Shown here: positions 43,191 to 51,726 of the stretch, piece by piece
How the letters are laid out: each line of letters opens with the position of its first letter
Numbering within the stretch: position 1 is the stretch's first letter
DNA from: JAGBWK01 sp964544595
GTDB lineage: Bacteria > Bacteroidota > Bacteroidia > Bacteroidales > Muribaculaceae
Assembly (NCBI GenBank): GCA_964544595.1
Contig: CAZJBM010000009.1
Span: 1 to 64,000, forward strand
Direction of reading: 5' to 3'
Length of the DNA: 64,000 nt
Program-made: the position numbers and the translations under genes
The notes under the pieces: model-generated
What the model saw: only the letters and a program-made list of their open reading frames with translations
What the model was told of the DNA's origin: nothing
The model's database searches: none

Positions 43191-43730
43191 ATGAAATCTA
43201 AATTACTTTTATTCGCGCTCTGCAGTGCGGTTTGCGGCAGTTTCTTTGCCGGATGTGGTAACAAGAAATCGGCTGAAGAACTCGCGGCCGAGGAGGCTCA
43301 TCGCGCCGACTCTATCGCTGCGGCGCAGGCAGCAGAGCAGGCTCGCCTCGATTCGATTAACCGCGCCGAGAGCGAGAAGATGTATGCCGAGGCCCTGACA
43401 CTCGTTCCCGGCAAGAAAAATGTGGCATACGTGGGAGAAAGCGAATTTGCCACTGTAACTCTCCCCGTGACTGTCACTAATAACACCGATGTCGCTATCA
43501 ATGGCGCTGATTATGTCATTGAGTACGTCAGAGTGTATGAAGGCACCAATAGCGAAGGTGACTTTGTCGATCGCACAAAGCAATGCACAGCCCAGGGTCA
43601 GGATATCGCTCCCGGTAGCTCTGTAACTATTACCCTCAAAGAAAAAGAGAGTCTTGACATCTCGCAGCCTAAAGTTACGTTGAACCTCAGCGCTGACGAC
43701 TTCGCTGCCCGTCGCGCCGAAGCTAAATAA
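43191..43730 (+). CDS. Small lipoprotein B of a tandem pair
   Basis: A 179-residue paralogue of lipoprotein A, 26 bases downstream. Residues 1-77 are nearly identical (lipobox FAGC; the Ala/Glu-rich segment is unchanged at the DNA level over about 190 bases). The C-terminal beta domain keeps the pattern LPVTVTNNTD, APGSSVTITLKE and the FAARRAEAK end but differs in most other positions. A recent duplication or gene conversion of the 5' half is likely. The pair shares one promoter and one terminator. Confidence 0.8.
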   Translation: MKSKLLLFALCSAVCGSFFAGCGNKKSAEELAAEEAHRADSIAAAQAAEQARLDSINRAESEKMYAEALTLVPGKKNVAYVGESEFATVTLPVTVTNNTDVAINGADYVIEYVRVYEGTNSEGDFVDRTKQCTAQGQDIAPGSSVTITLKEKESLDISQPKVTLNLSADDFAARRAEAK

Positions 43731-43761
43731 GGATAGCGGAATATATTTCTCCCATATAATG

Positions 43762-43800
43762 AATCAGCCACTTAGCTCGCTGCTAAGTGGCTGATTTTAT
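43762..43800 (+). terminator. Terminator of the lipoprotein pair
   Basis: A 13-bp perfect stem (ATCAGCCACTTAG with its complement at 43783-43795), a 7-base loop and TTTAT. It may also serve the convergent lyase gene. Confidence 0.85.
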
Positions 43801-43827
43801 TGTTGTGTAAAATTGTGTTTTACAGGG

Positions 43828-46731
43828 TTATTTCACCACGATTTTCTTGCCGCCGCGGATGTAGATGCCGGGGGAAGAGATGTGGTCAATGCGGATGCCC
43901 TGAAGATTGTAGGTGGCATCATCGGCGCGGCCTGTATTGTTGATGATCACCGATTCGATGCCCGACATATCATCCTCCTGCACAGCGACGTTGGGGTTCG
44001 ATGCGTATACGACAGCCGGATCAAACGAGAGGTGGGGAGGCTGATTGTAGCAGCAGTTCTGGTTGACAACCTGAACGCGGTAGTTGAGGTCGTCCATCAG
44101 GTGAGGAATACGGTAGTCGGTAGTGTAGCTCGTGGCGTTGATGAGAAGTTCGAAAGTGTTCTCATCCCAGAGCACGATTTCCTCGCGCCAGTCGCCGAGG
44201 AGGTCGCCGAGCACGCAGGGGTTGTATTTCGAGCTATTGTTGAGTTTGCCGATAGTGTAGTTGGTCTTGTTGACCTGTATGCGCCAGAAACCGTTGGATT
44301 CGGAGTTCCATTTCGCGAGGCAGCTCTTGTCGTAGTGCTCGTCGTAGAGGTCGCCGTCCCAATAAATACGGTTGTTCATAGAGCCGCCACCGCCGGGATT
44401 CCAACCTTCGGTGTAGCGTTCGCCGGTAAGGCAGTCGTGGAGGCCGGGGTCGGAGCTGTGGGAATACTGCGACGCGCTCTTGGTGGAGTCGAAGTGGCCG
44501 ATCACGCCGCGGCCGGTGTCGCCCGAAGCGGTCTGGTGGTAAATCAGCTTGCCGGTAGCTGCATCGCGGAGGTCGCAGCCGTAGGGGCTATCCTCATGCA
44601 CCATGAACACTTCGAGACCCGGTCGGTCGGGAAGGAAATCGCCGAGGTGGAGTGAGTCGCCATGCTTAAGGCCGGTGCGGTAAAGGAGGCTGCCGTCGTG
44701 GTCGAGGGCTGCCGAGCCGTAGACAATCTCTTGCTTGCCGTCGTCGTCGCAGTCGCCCACGGCAATCCAGTGTGCGCCTTCGCCCCAAAGACCTTTGCCG
44801 CTCTGGGTGTTGCGGCTCACCCAACGCTCCTTAAGCGTTGTTCCGTCCCAATCGTAGGCTCCCACGAATGCGCCTGAGTAGTATCCGCGCGCAAATATGG
44901 GGCTCGGATTGGCATCGGGGCCGTCGAGATAGGCGAGGGCCGCGAGGTAGCGTTCAGAGCGGTTCTGGTTGCTGTCGCCCCAGTAGTTTTTGCCTGCGGC
45001 GTAGTCGGTATGATAAGGGATTGTGGCGAGTTCGCCGCCGGTCAGGCCGTCGAACACGGTGATGTATTCCGAGCCGTGATCCTGCTTTCCGCGGCCGCTG
45101 AGAAGATTCTCTTCGGGGTCATCGTCGCCGAGAAGCACGTAGTTGCCCTCGCCGTCGATAGTGCCGGGGGCGGTTTTCATCATGAATTCGCCATATCCGT
45201 CGCCGTCGAAGTCCCATGCGATAAACTGCATGGTGTGGGCGCTCGTGAAGAAGTTGGGACCGGCGTCGATACGCCAGAGCTGGGTGCCGTCGAGCTTGTA
45301 GCAATCGAAGTAGGCGGGAGCTGTGGCTCCTGTGCTTGCAGCATCTTTTTCGTTAGAAGGCGACCATTTCAGTATGATTTCATACTCGCCGTCGCCGTCC
45401 ATGTCGCAGTAGCTTGCGTCGTTGGGGGTGTATGAAGCGCCGTCGCGGTCAGCGGGGCGGTTAGTGACGATACGGAATACCTGGTCGTTCCATGTCTTGC
45501 CGCTGATTTCTGACTCAAGAAGCGCGCCGGTAGCGTCGTAGGTTTCGAGACGGTAATAGTCGTCGGCACTCCCGTCGAGGTCGTTGAAGTTAGTGCGGTC
45601 GATTATGTAGAGTCCGTCGTTGAGCAGCACGTCCTGCACGTCGGCCGATGAGCCGCGGTAGAGACGGTATTTCACTCCGTAGCCGTCGGCCACGCGGTGA
45701 CGCCATGAGATTAGATTGCCTGTGCCCATCTTAGCTCCTGAGAGGCTGAGCGACATCAGGCCGCGCTTCAGCGGCTTGGCTTCAGGTTTCGGGCCGCGGT
45801 TGGTGACAGTGAAACGCACGCCGAAGTTCATCACTTCGCCACCGTCTCGGAGAATGGTGACGGTAGCTTTGCGGTTGTCATAGCTGAGCTCATGTGTGTA
45901 GCCTGCCACGGTCGTGATATTGAAGTTGCCGGGCTCGCCGAAAAGTTTTGTCTTGTAGGCTGCGATCTCGCCGTTTTTCAGGTCAGCGGCGAGGGGGAGC
46001 AGGTTGATTGTCTCCGACTGGCCGAGTGAGGTTGAGCCGTCGCAGGTAAAAGAGGTGACAAACTGCTTCACGTCGTATATTTCCTCGTCGATAGCGCCCT
46101 TAATGGTGACGTTCCTGAAACCGATTTCCTTGGCCGATGAGTTGTCTACGCCATTGATGTTCATGATGTAGAGGGTGATGGTAAAGGGTTTGCCATCGGC
46201 AATCACGTCGGCGAAGCTGTAGTCGTGGTGACTGTAGCCAGTGGTGTTGGACGAGGTGATTTTGTTGCGGAGCGGGGCGATACCGGTAGCTACGGCCACG
46301 TCGGAGTCGGAACCTAAGGTGTAGTAAACGTCGACAGCGCCGGCATCGGTGCCTATCTTCACCGCGTCAAACGATATGGCCGTGGGCTTGAAGGAGTGCC
46401 CCGCAGCGGGAGTGACGGTGAACGAAAGGCTGTGGCCCGCAGTCTTCGACGTCACTTTGGTCGAGGGTTTAAGCGCGGCGAAGGCCGGGGTGTAGTCCAC
46501 GGCTTCAAAGCCTGTGTCGGCGCCGGAGCGGGTAAGCGCCCGCACCTCGCTGATCTGGCTTCCGCGCGTGAAAGAAGTGGTCACCAGCGACGTGGCCGTA
46601 GCCTCGCCGTCGACCACCACTGCCTGCAGGTTGTCGGGGTCGCCGAGCTGCCATGTTGCGGTGACTGATTCGGCAAATGCTCCGGGAGCTGCCATGATAG
46701 CCGCTAACAGAGCTAATGTTGATTTCTTCAT
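43828..46731 (-). CDS. Family PL11 rhamnogalacturonan lyase with C-terminal sorting-like tail
   Basis: A 967-residue secreted enzyme. A signal peptide (1-20) is followed by an N-terminal beta domain (to about 330) and a PL11-type propeller (about 330-920) with repeated Ca-binding-like DMDGDGEYE, DFDGDGYGE and DCDDDGKQE loops and the WEGAHW-like GEGAHWIAVGD segment. The C terminus ATYNLQGIRIDH..GIYIRGGKKIVVK is like the type IX secretion tail of Bacteroidota. It should cleave rhamnogalacturonan-I backbone outside the inner membrane. No SusC/D pair or other pectinase is nearby. Confidence 0.88.
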   Translation of the reverse strand: MKKSTLALLAAIMAAPGAFAESVTATWQLGDPDNLQAVVVDGEATATSLVTTSFTRGSQISEVRALTRSGADTGFEAVDYTPAFAALKPSTKVTSKTAGHSLSFTVTPAAGHSFKPTAISFDAVKIGTDAGAVDVYYTLGSDSDVAVATGIAPLRNKITSSNTTGYSHHDYSFADVIADGKPFTITLYIMNINGVDNSSAKEIGFRNVTIKGAIDEEIYDVKQFVTSFTCDGSTSLGQSETINLLPLAADLKNGEIAAYKTKLFGEPGNFNITTVAGYTHELSYDNRKATVTILRDGGEVMNFGVRFTVTNRGPKPEAKPLKRGLMSLSLSGAKMGTGNLISWRHRVADGYGVKYRLYRGSSADVQDVLLNDGLYIIDRTNFNDLDGSADDYYRLETYDATGALLESEISGKTWNDQVFRIVTNRPADRDGASYTPNDASYCDMDGDGEYEIILKWSPSNEKDAASTGATAPAYFDCYKLDGTQLWRIDAGPNFFTSAHTMQFIAWDFDGDGYGEFMMKTAPGTIDGEGNYVLLGDDDPEENLLSGRGKQDHGSEYITVFDGLTGGELATIPYHTDYAAGKNYWGDSNQNRSERYLAALAYLDGPDANPSPIFARGYYSGAFVGAYDWDGTTLKERWVSRNTQSGKGLWGEGAHWIAVGDCDDDGKQEIVYGSAALDHDGSLLYRTGLKHGDSLHLGDFLPDRPGLEVFMVHEDSPYGCDLRDAATGKLIYHQTASGDTGRGVIGHFDSTKSASQYSHSSDPGLHDCLTGERYTEGWNPGGGGSMNNRIYWDGDLYDEHYDKSCLAKWNSESNGFWRIQVNKTNYTIGKLNNSSKYNPCVLGDLLGDWREEIVLWDENTFELLINATSYTTDYRIPHLMDDLNYRVQVVNQNCCYNQPPHLSFDPAVVYASNPNVAVQEDDMSGIESVIINNTGRADDATYNLQGIRIDHISSPGIYIRGGKKIVVK

Positions 46732-46769
46732 TGAATATTGGGATTAGATTATTGGTTGCAATTCAGATG

Positions 46770-46777
46770 CAAAAATA
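46770..46777 (-). promoter_or_regulatory. -7 element of the PL11 lyase promoter
   Basis: On the minus strand TATTTTTG matches TAnnTTTG, 38 bases before the start codon. Confidence 0.5.
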
Positions 46778-46811
46778 GTAAAAATAAGTCGCAATATAAG
46801 CGTTTTACTAT

Positions 46812-47738
46812 TTATAATTCGGTGATGATGTTGGATTTGGGCAGTGATGAGAGCGAAAAACGCTGCAGAAGGTCGGCGGGGGATGCGGGAGCAGGGTCGG
46901 GGGCGAGGCGCGCCAGATGTGCTATGCGTCCTATCACTTCGGCGGGAGTGAATTGCCGGCGCAGATACTCCATACTCAGCGAGCTGTCGCGTTTGCTAAG
47001 TCGCTGTCGCGCCTGATTGCAGAGCAGAGGCAGGTGGCCAAACCGTGGGGGCTCCAGCCCAAGCAACTTGTAAAGGTAGATCTGCTGCGCGGCCGAGAGC
47101 AGCAGGTCGTTGCCGCGAACCACTTCGGTCACTCCCATGAGCGCGTCGTCGATTACCACGGCCAATTGATATGCCCATGCGCCGTCGGCCCTGCGCACCA
47201 CGAAGTCGCCGCAGTGGCGGGCGAGATTGACGCTCTGAGGGCCGTAGACCATGTCATTAAATGAGATTTCCTCGTCGGGAACATATAGTCGCATGGCACC
47301 TTTGGCCGCAGGGTTGTAAATGAAGGGTGGAGCGGCGGCGGGGCGGCAGGTGCCTTTGTACGCGATGCGGCCATCCGATTCGTGGGGCGCTTGCGTGGCG
47401 AGCACGTCGGCGCGGGTGCATCGGCAGGGGTATATCAGCCCCTTGTCGGCCAGGCGGGTGAAATAATGGTTGTAGATTTCGCCGCGGCGGCTTTGGGAAT
47501 ACGGCCCGGCAGGGCCTTTGTCGTCGAGGCCACCCTCGTCCCAGTCGAGCCCGAGCCAATGGAGGTCGTCTTCGATAAGGCGGGCGTATTCATATTTAGA
47601 GCGCTGCGGGTCGAGGTCTTCTATGCGCAATAACCATTCGCCGCCCTGACTTTTGGCCGAGAGCCACGATGTCAGAGCGGCGTAGATATTGCCTAAGTGC
47701 ATACGCCCCGATGGCGAGGGCGCGAATCTGCCTTTCAT
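46812..47738 (-). CDS. gluQ: Glutamyl-Q tRNA(Asp) synthetase
   Basis: A 308-residue truncated glutamyl-tRNA-synthetase paralogue that attaches glutamate to queuosine at position 34 of tRNA-Asp. The class I signature is RFAPSPSGRMHLGN, and the second ATP motif is RLSKRDSSLS. The anticodon-binding domain of GluRS is absent, and zinc-ligand Cys residues lie in YPCRCTR. That combination separates it from GltX. It lies just downstream of tyrS on the same strand, with a strong terminator between them. Confidence 0.9.
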   Translation of the reverse strand: MKGRFAPSPSGRMHLGNIYAALTSWLSAKSQGGEWLLRIEDLDPQRSKYEYARLIEDDLHWLGLDWDEGGLDDKGPAGPYSQSRRGEIYNHYFTRLADKGLIYPCRCTRADVLATQAPHESDGRIAYKGTCRPAAAPPFIYNPAAKGAMRLYVPDEEISFNDMVYGPQSVNLARHCGDFVVRRADGAWAYQLAVVIDDALMGVTEVVRGNDLLLSAAQQIYLYKLLGLEPPRFGHLPLLCNQARQRLSKRDSSLSMEYLRRQFTPAEVIGRIAHLARLAPDPAPASPADLLQRFSLSSLPKSNIITEL

Positions 47739-47759
47739 GCTGTAATCGGGTGATATTCA

Positions 47760-47800
47760 GAGGAGGAAAGAAAAGGGCGCAAGACGCGTCTTGCGCCCTT
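47760..47800 (-). terminator. tyrS terminator
   Basis: A 28-base perfect palindrome (47773-47800) follows the tyrS stop on the minus strand and runs into TTTTCTTTCC. Confidence 0.85.
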
Positions 47801-47808
47801 GTTGACTT

Positions 47809-49107
47809 TTAGACGGCGTGGAGAAGGAAGTAGTTTTTCTTGCCTTTCTGCACGAGGATATACTTGTCTTGCAGCAACAGGTCGGTAGTGGCGGGAGCGT
47901 AGACATCGGCCACTTTCTCCTTGTTGATTGAGAAGCCACCGCCCTGCGCGAGCTTGCGGAGCTCGGCTTTAGAGGGGAATACGGGAGCCTTGTCGGTGAG
48001 TAGGTCGGCTATTTTCACGTCGCCGCTCTCGAGATCGGCGCGGCTGATCTCGAATTGCTGAACGCCCTCGAATACCGACAGCAGCGTCGCTTCATCGATT
48101 TTGTGGAGAATATCGGCGGTATTGTTGCTGAAGAGTATTTTGGAGGCTTCGACAGCGGCTTCGTAATCCTCGGCGCTGTGGACCATGGTGGTAATCTCCT
48201 TGGCGAGACGCTTCTGCAGCGGACGCATACCGGGGTCGGCGACCTGCTGTGCCACGAGCTCGTCGATTTCCTCCTTGGTGAGCTCGGTGAAGATCTTTAT
48301 GTATTTCTCAGCGTCGGCGTCAGATACATTGAGCCAGAACTGATAGAACTTGTAGGGCGATGTGTAGCGCGGGTCGAGCCATACGTTGCCGCTCTCTGTT
48401 TTGCCGAATTTTCCGCCGTCGGCTTTGGTGATCAAGGGGCAGGTGAGACAGTGGGCGTCGTCGGCGCCGTTGATGCGGCGTATGAGGTCCATGCCGGTGG
48501 TCATGTTGCCCCATTGGTCGGAGCCGCCGAGCTGGAGCCGGCAACCATATTCGTTGTAGAGATTTAGGAAGTCGTAGCCCTGAAGCAGCTGATAGGAGAA
48601 TTCGGTGAACGACATGCCCTCGCGGCTCTCGCCCGAAAGGCGCTTCTTCACTGAGTCCTTGGCCATCATGTAGTTGACGGTGATATGCTTGCCGATGTCG
48701 CGGATGAATTCGAGGAAACCGAAATTCTTCATCCAGTCGTAGTTATTGACGAGGATCGCGGCATTGGGCGCATCGGAGTCGAAATCGAGAAATTTTGAGA
48801 GCTGTTTCTTGATTGCCTCCTGATTGTGGCGAAGGGTGGGCTCGTCGATGAGTTTACGCTCCTGGCTCTTCATCGAGGGGTCGCCGATCATGCCGGTGGC
48901 GCCGCCTATGAGGGCCACGGGGCGGTGGCCTGAGCGCTGGAAGTGTTTAAGCATCATCACGCCAACGAGGTGGCCGATATGAAGCGAGTCGGCAGTGGGG
49001 TCGATGCCGAGATATGCGGTGGTCATGCCCTTTTTGAGCTGGTCTTCAGCTCCGGGGGTTACGGAATGAATCATTCCGCGCCAAGTGAGTTCCTGTATGA
49101 AATCCAT
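47809..49107 (-). CDS. tyrS: Tyrosine--tRNA ligase
   Basis: A 432-residue class I synthetase. The HIGH-type motif is SLHIGHLVG (about 40-48), the Tyr-binding region includes GGSDQWGN, and the KMSKS equivalent is KFGKTES. A C-terminal S4-like RNA-binding domain (GGFSINKEKV..ILVQKGKKNYFLL) is present. All parts are intact. It starts 13 bases after the aminotransferase stop, so the two may share a transcript. Confidence 0.97.
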   Translation of the reverse strand: MDFIQELTWRGMIHSVTPGAEDQLKKGMTTAYLGIDPTADSLHIGHLVGVMMLKHFQRSGHRPVALIGGATGMIGDPSMKSQERKLIDEPTLRHNQEAIKKQLSKFLDFDSDAPNAAILVNNYDWMKNFGFLEFIRDIGKHITVNYMMAKDSVKKRLSGESREGMSFTEFSYQLLQGYDFLNLYNEYGCRLQLGGSDQWGNMTTGMDLIRRINGADDAHCLTCPLITKADGGKFGKTESGNVWLDPRYTSPYKFYQFWLNVSDADAEKYIKIFTELTKEEIDELVAQQVADPGMRPLQKRLAKEITTMVHSAEDYEAAVEASKILFSNNTADILHKIDEATLLSVFEGVQQFEISRADLESGDVKIADLLTDKAPVFPSKAELRKLAQGGGFSINKEKVADVYAPATTDLLLQDKYILVQKGKKNYFLLHAV

Positions 49108-49120
49108 TTAACTTGCTGTT

Positions 49121-50314
49121 TTATTTAAGTTTTGCGAGCGCCTCGGCGATGCGGCGGAGGGCTTCGCGGATATTGTCGTCGGAGGTGGCGTAGCTTAGGC
49201 GTATATATCCGTCGAGGCAGAATGCGGCCCCGTCGACGGTCGCTACGTGAGCTTGCTCAAGGAGATAGATCGTGAGGTCGGCCGATGAATTGATTTTCAC
49301 GTCGCCGCAGCTTTTGCCAATGAAGTTGGTGACGCGGGGAAAGAGGTAGAACGCTCCTTCAGGCACGTTACATTCAAGCCCCGGAATTTCTCTGGCGAGC
49401 TTCACTACGAGGTCGCGTCGGCGCTCAAAGGCGACGCGCATATCCTCGACGCATTGTTGCGGGCCGTTGTAGGCGGCTTCGGCTGCTTTTTGGGCTATGG
49501 ACGAGCAGCCAGAGGTATATTGGCTCTGAAGCTTGCTGACGGCTTTAATGAGCCATTGTGGCCCTGCGCAGTAGCCGATGCGCCAGCCTGTCATGGCGTA
49601 GGCCTTCGACACGCCGTTGATGATTACCACGCGGTCTTTTATCTCAGGGAATGAAGCGAGCGAAGTGAACGAGCCTGTGTAGTTGATATGCTCGTAGATT
49701 TCGTCGGCAAGCACGATGATGTCGGGGTGCTTCGCGAGCACGTCGACGATGCCCTGAAGCTCGTCGCGGGAGTACACGCTGCCGGTCGGATTCGACGGAG
49801 AGCAGAGGATTATCAGCCGCGTGGCGGGGGTTATCGCTGATTCGAGCTTAGCGGGCGAGATTTTGAAATCCTCTTCGAGTGTGGAGGGAACGAGCACGTT
49901 GGTGCCGCGGGCGAGCTTCACCATTTCGACGTATGATACCCATGCCGGGGTCGGGATAATAACCTCGTCGCCGGGATTGATGCAAGCGAGAATGACGTTG
50001 CAAAGTTCCTGCTTGGCGCCGTTGCCAACGACAATCTGGTCGGGGGCGAAGTCAACGCCGTTTTCCTGCTTGAGTTTGCGCGAAATAGCCTCGCGTAGCG
50101 ACATATAGCCGGGCACGGGGGTGTAGCGCGAGAAGTTGTCGGCGATGGCTTTGCAAGCCGCCTCCTTAATATGGTCGGGAGTGTTGAAGTCGGGCTCGCC
50201 GACAGATAGATTAATCACGTCGACGCCTTTGGCTTTGAGTTCTGCGCTTTTTTGCGACATGGCCAGGGTGGCCGAAGGCGAAAGTGATTGGATAAGGTCG
50301 GAAATATGCTGCAT
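49121..50314 (-). CDS. Class I aminotransferase (aspartate aminotransferase-like)
   Basis: A 397-residue PLP-dependent fold-type I aminotransferase. Visible motifs are NLSVGEPDF, the PLP-stacking GNGAKQEL region, CSPSNPTGS (Asn binding PLP O3'), LADEIYEHI and the Schiff-base Lys in GVSKAYAMTGWRIGY; a C-terminal Arg in YIRLSYA binds substrate carboxylate. It belongs to the subgroup Ib AspC/AatA-like enzymes, so aspartate or a related amino acid is the likely substrate. Confidence 0.93.
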   Translation of the reverse strand: MQHISDLIQSLSPSATLAMSQKSAELKAKGVDVINLSVGEPDFNTPDHIKEAACKAIADNFSRYTPVPGYMSLREAISRKLKQENGVDFAPDQIVVGNGAKQELCNVILACINPGDEVIIPTPAWVSYVEMVKLARGTNVLVPSTLEEDFKISPAKLESAITPATRLIILCSPSNPTGSVYSRDELQGIVDVLAKHPDIIVLADEIYEHINYTGSFTSLASFPEIKDRVVIINGVSKAYAMTGWRIGYCAGPQWLIKAVSKLQSQYTSGCSSIAQKAAEAAYNGPQQCVEDMRVAFERRRDLVVKLAREIPGLECNVPEGAFYLFPRVTNFIGKSCGDVKINSSADLTIYLLEQAHVATVDGAAFCLDGYIRLSYATSDDNIREALRRIAEALAKLK

Positions 50315-50337
50315 GACAGTGGCTTGAAATTTTACCG

Positions 50338-50345
50338 CGAAGATA
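50338..50345 (-). promoter_or_regulatory. -7-like element before the aminotransferase gene
   Basis: Minus-strand TATCTTCG, one base off TAnnTTTG, 24 bases before the start codon. Confidence 0.4.
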
Positions 50346-50440
50346 CGAATTATTTGTTAAGTAAGCACCAATTAAGCTCCCATTTTGCGCGAATTAAGCT
50401 CGCTTGGCGCCTTAATCGGCAGGCAGGCTCTAAATAATCG

Positions 50441-50469
50441 GCCCCCTCGGCGAGAAGAACCGAGGGGGC
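50441..50469 (-). terminator. sufE terminator
   Basis: A 10-bp GC-rich stem (GCCCCCTCGG with CCGAGGGGGC) directly downstream of sufE on the minus strand; the following bases are AT-rich but without a long T run. Confidence 0.65.
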
Positions 50470-50489
50470 GCGAAAGATGTAGTGATTGC

Positions 50490-50918
50490 TTATTTCTTCT
50501 GAAGCTCCTTGAAGGCGAGGGCGTAGAGGCGCATCTGCTTGACCATGGCGAGGAGGCCGTTGGAGCGAGTGGGCGAGAGGTGGGAGGATAGGCCGATGTC
50601 GTCGATGAAATAGAGATCGGCGTCGAGAATCTCCTGGGGGGTATGGCCCGAAAGCACGTCGATGAGCATCGATATTATGCCTTTGACTATGATCGCGTCG
50701 GAGTCGGCGGTGAAAACCACTTTTCCGTCATCGTTGAGTTCGGCGTTGAGCCACACGCGGCTTTGGCATCCCTCGATAAGATGCTCAGGTGTGCGGTATT
50801 TTTCTTCGATGGGAGGGAGCGCGTTGCCGAGGTCAATGATGTAGCCATAACGGTCCATCCAATCGTCAATGTCGGCAAATTCAGCTATTATTTCGTCTTG
50901 TCGTTCGTTTATAGTCAT
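50490..50918 (-). CDS. sufE: SufE-family sulfur acceptor protein
   Basis: A 142-residue protein that takes persulfide sulfur from SufS and passes it to Fe-S cluster assembly. The catalytic Cys lies in LIEGCQSRVWL (about residue 49), the standard SufE active-site loop. The C-terminal GLSSHLSPTRSNGLLAMVKQM is conserved. suf operon genes are not adjacent, which is common for sufE in Bacteroidota. It is placed 58 bases downstream of an outer-membrane protein gene. Confidence 0.92.
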   Translation of the reverse strand: MTINERQDEIIAEFADIDDWMDRYGYIIDLGNALPPIEEKYRTPEHLIEGCQSRVWLNAELNDDGKVVFTADSDAIIVKGIISMLIDVLSGHTPQEILDADLYFIDDIGLSSHLSPTRSNGLLAMVKQMRLYALAFKELQKK

Positions 50919-50976
50919 GATTGTCTGTTGATTGTGTATTTGTTGTTATGTCTTCGGCGGCGATGGCAATGCCGTG

Positions 50977-51639
50977 TTACCACTCAAAGCCGGCGGTTAG
51001 GCCCAGGCTGTTGAGCGCTATGTTGTTGCCTCCCCAGTATTCGGTCGTGATAAGCTGATAGCTCAGGCCGAGGTTGACGGCCAGTTTGGGGTTGGATTTC
51101 GACACCGGGAGCCTGACGCCCACGGTAGGTCGCAGATAGAAGCACTCCGACTGCCCGATGTATCCGTCGTTGATGCGTATATAGTCCTTTCCGATAAGGA
51201 AAGCCGCGCCGATACGGAGGTCGGCGAAGAACGATGGTTTGGAGGTGTCGCCGATGTTGAAGCGGAAGTCGGAATAGAGCGGTATCATAACCCCCTGCGA
51301 CGTGAATGACTGGTCGGGCCAGCGGTCGGAGGGGTTGAAGCTATCGTTTTCTTTGGTGAACATCACGTCGACGCCCGCACCGAGGCCGAGGTAAAACCAG
51401 TTGGTGAATTGCGCGCCTTGCGTGGTGGTGAATTCAAGCACATTGGCTTCGTAATTGCCCATGCCGCGGGTGAACCCGACATCGAAAAATCCTCTGTAAG
51501 TGGCTCCCGCGCTGAAAATCGAGGAAATCATGTTGGCGGCCTGGTTGGCCATCTGGTAGTATTGGGCGCTTGCCGAGGTAGTGACACCGGCCAACATCGC
51601 CAGAGCGATAGCGTATTTTTTTAATGCTCTCATAATCAA
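50977..51639 (-). CDS. Small outer-membrane beta-barrel protein
   Basis: A 220-residue protein with a signal peptide (1-25, ending SASAQ) and about eight amphipathic strands (FFDVGFTRGMGNYEANVLEFTT, WFYLGLGAGVDVMF, LRIGAAFLIGKDYI, KLAVNLGLSYQLI), consistent with an OmpX/opacity-type eight-strand barrel. It ends GFEW. The first Met is followed by another at position 3, so the start may be two codons later. The role is unknown. Confidence 0.8.
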   Translation of the reverse strand: MIMRALKKYAIALAMLAGVTTSASAQYYQMANQAANMISSIFSAGATYRGFFDVGFTRGMGNYEANVLEFTTTQGAQFTNWFYLGLGAGVDVMFTKENDSFNPSDRWPDQSFTSQGVMIPLYSDFRFNIGDTSKPSFFADLRIGAAFLIGKDYIRINDGYIGQSECFYLRPTVGVRLPVSKSNPKLAVNLGLSYQLITTEYWGGNNIALNSLGLTAGFEW

Positions 51640-51726
51640 TCGGGGGGTTAAGACGTTGTTTCTAAGTGTTTATGATATTCACTTAACAAAATTTTGAGGC
51701 AAGTGGTTGTTTCGGCGCTCAAATAA

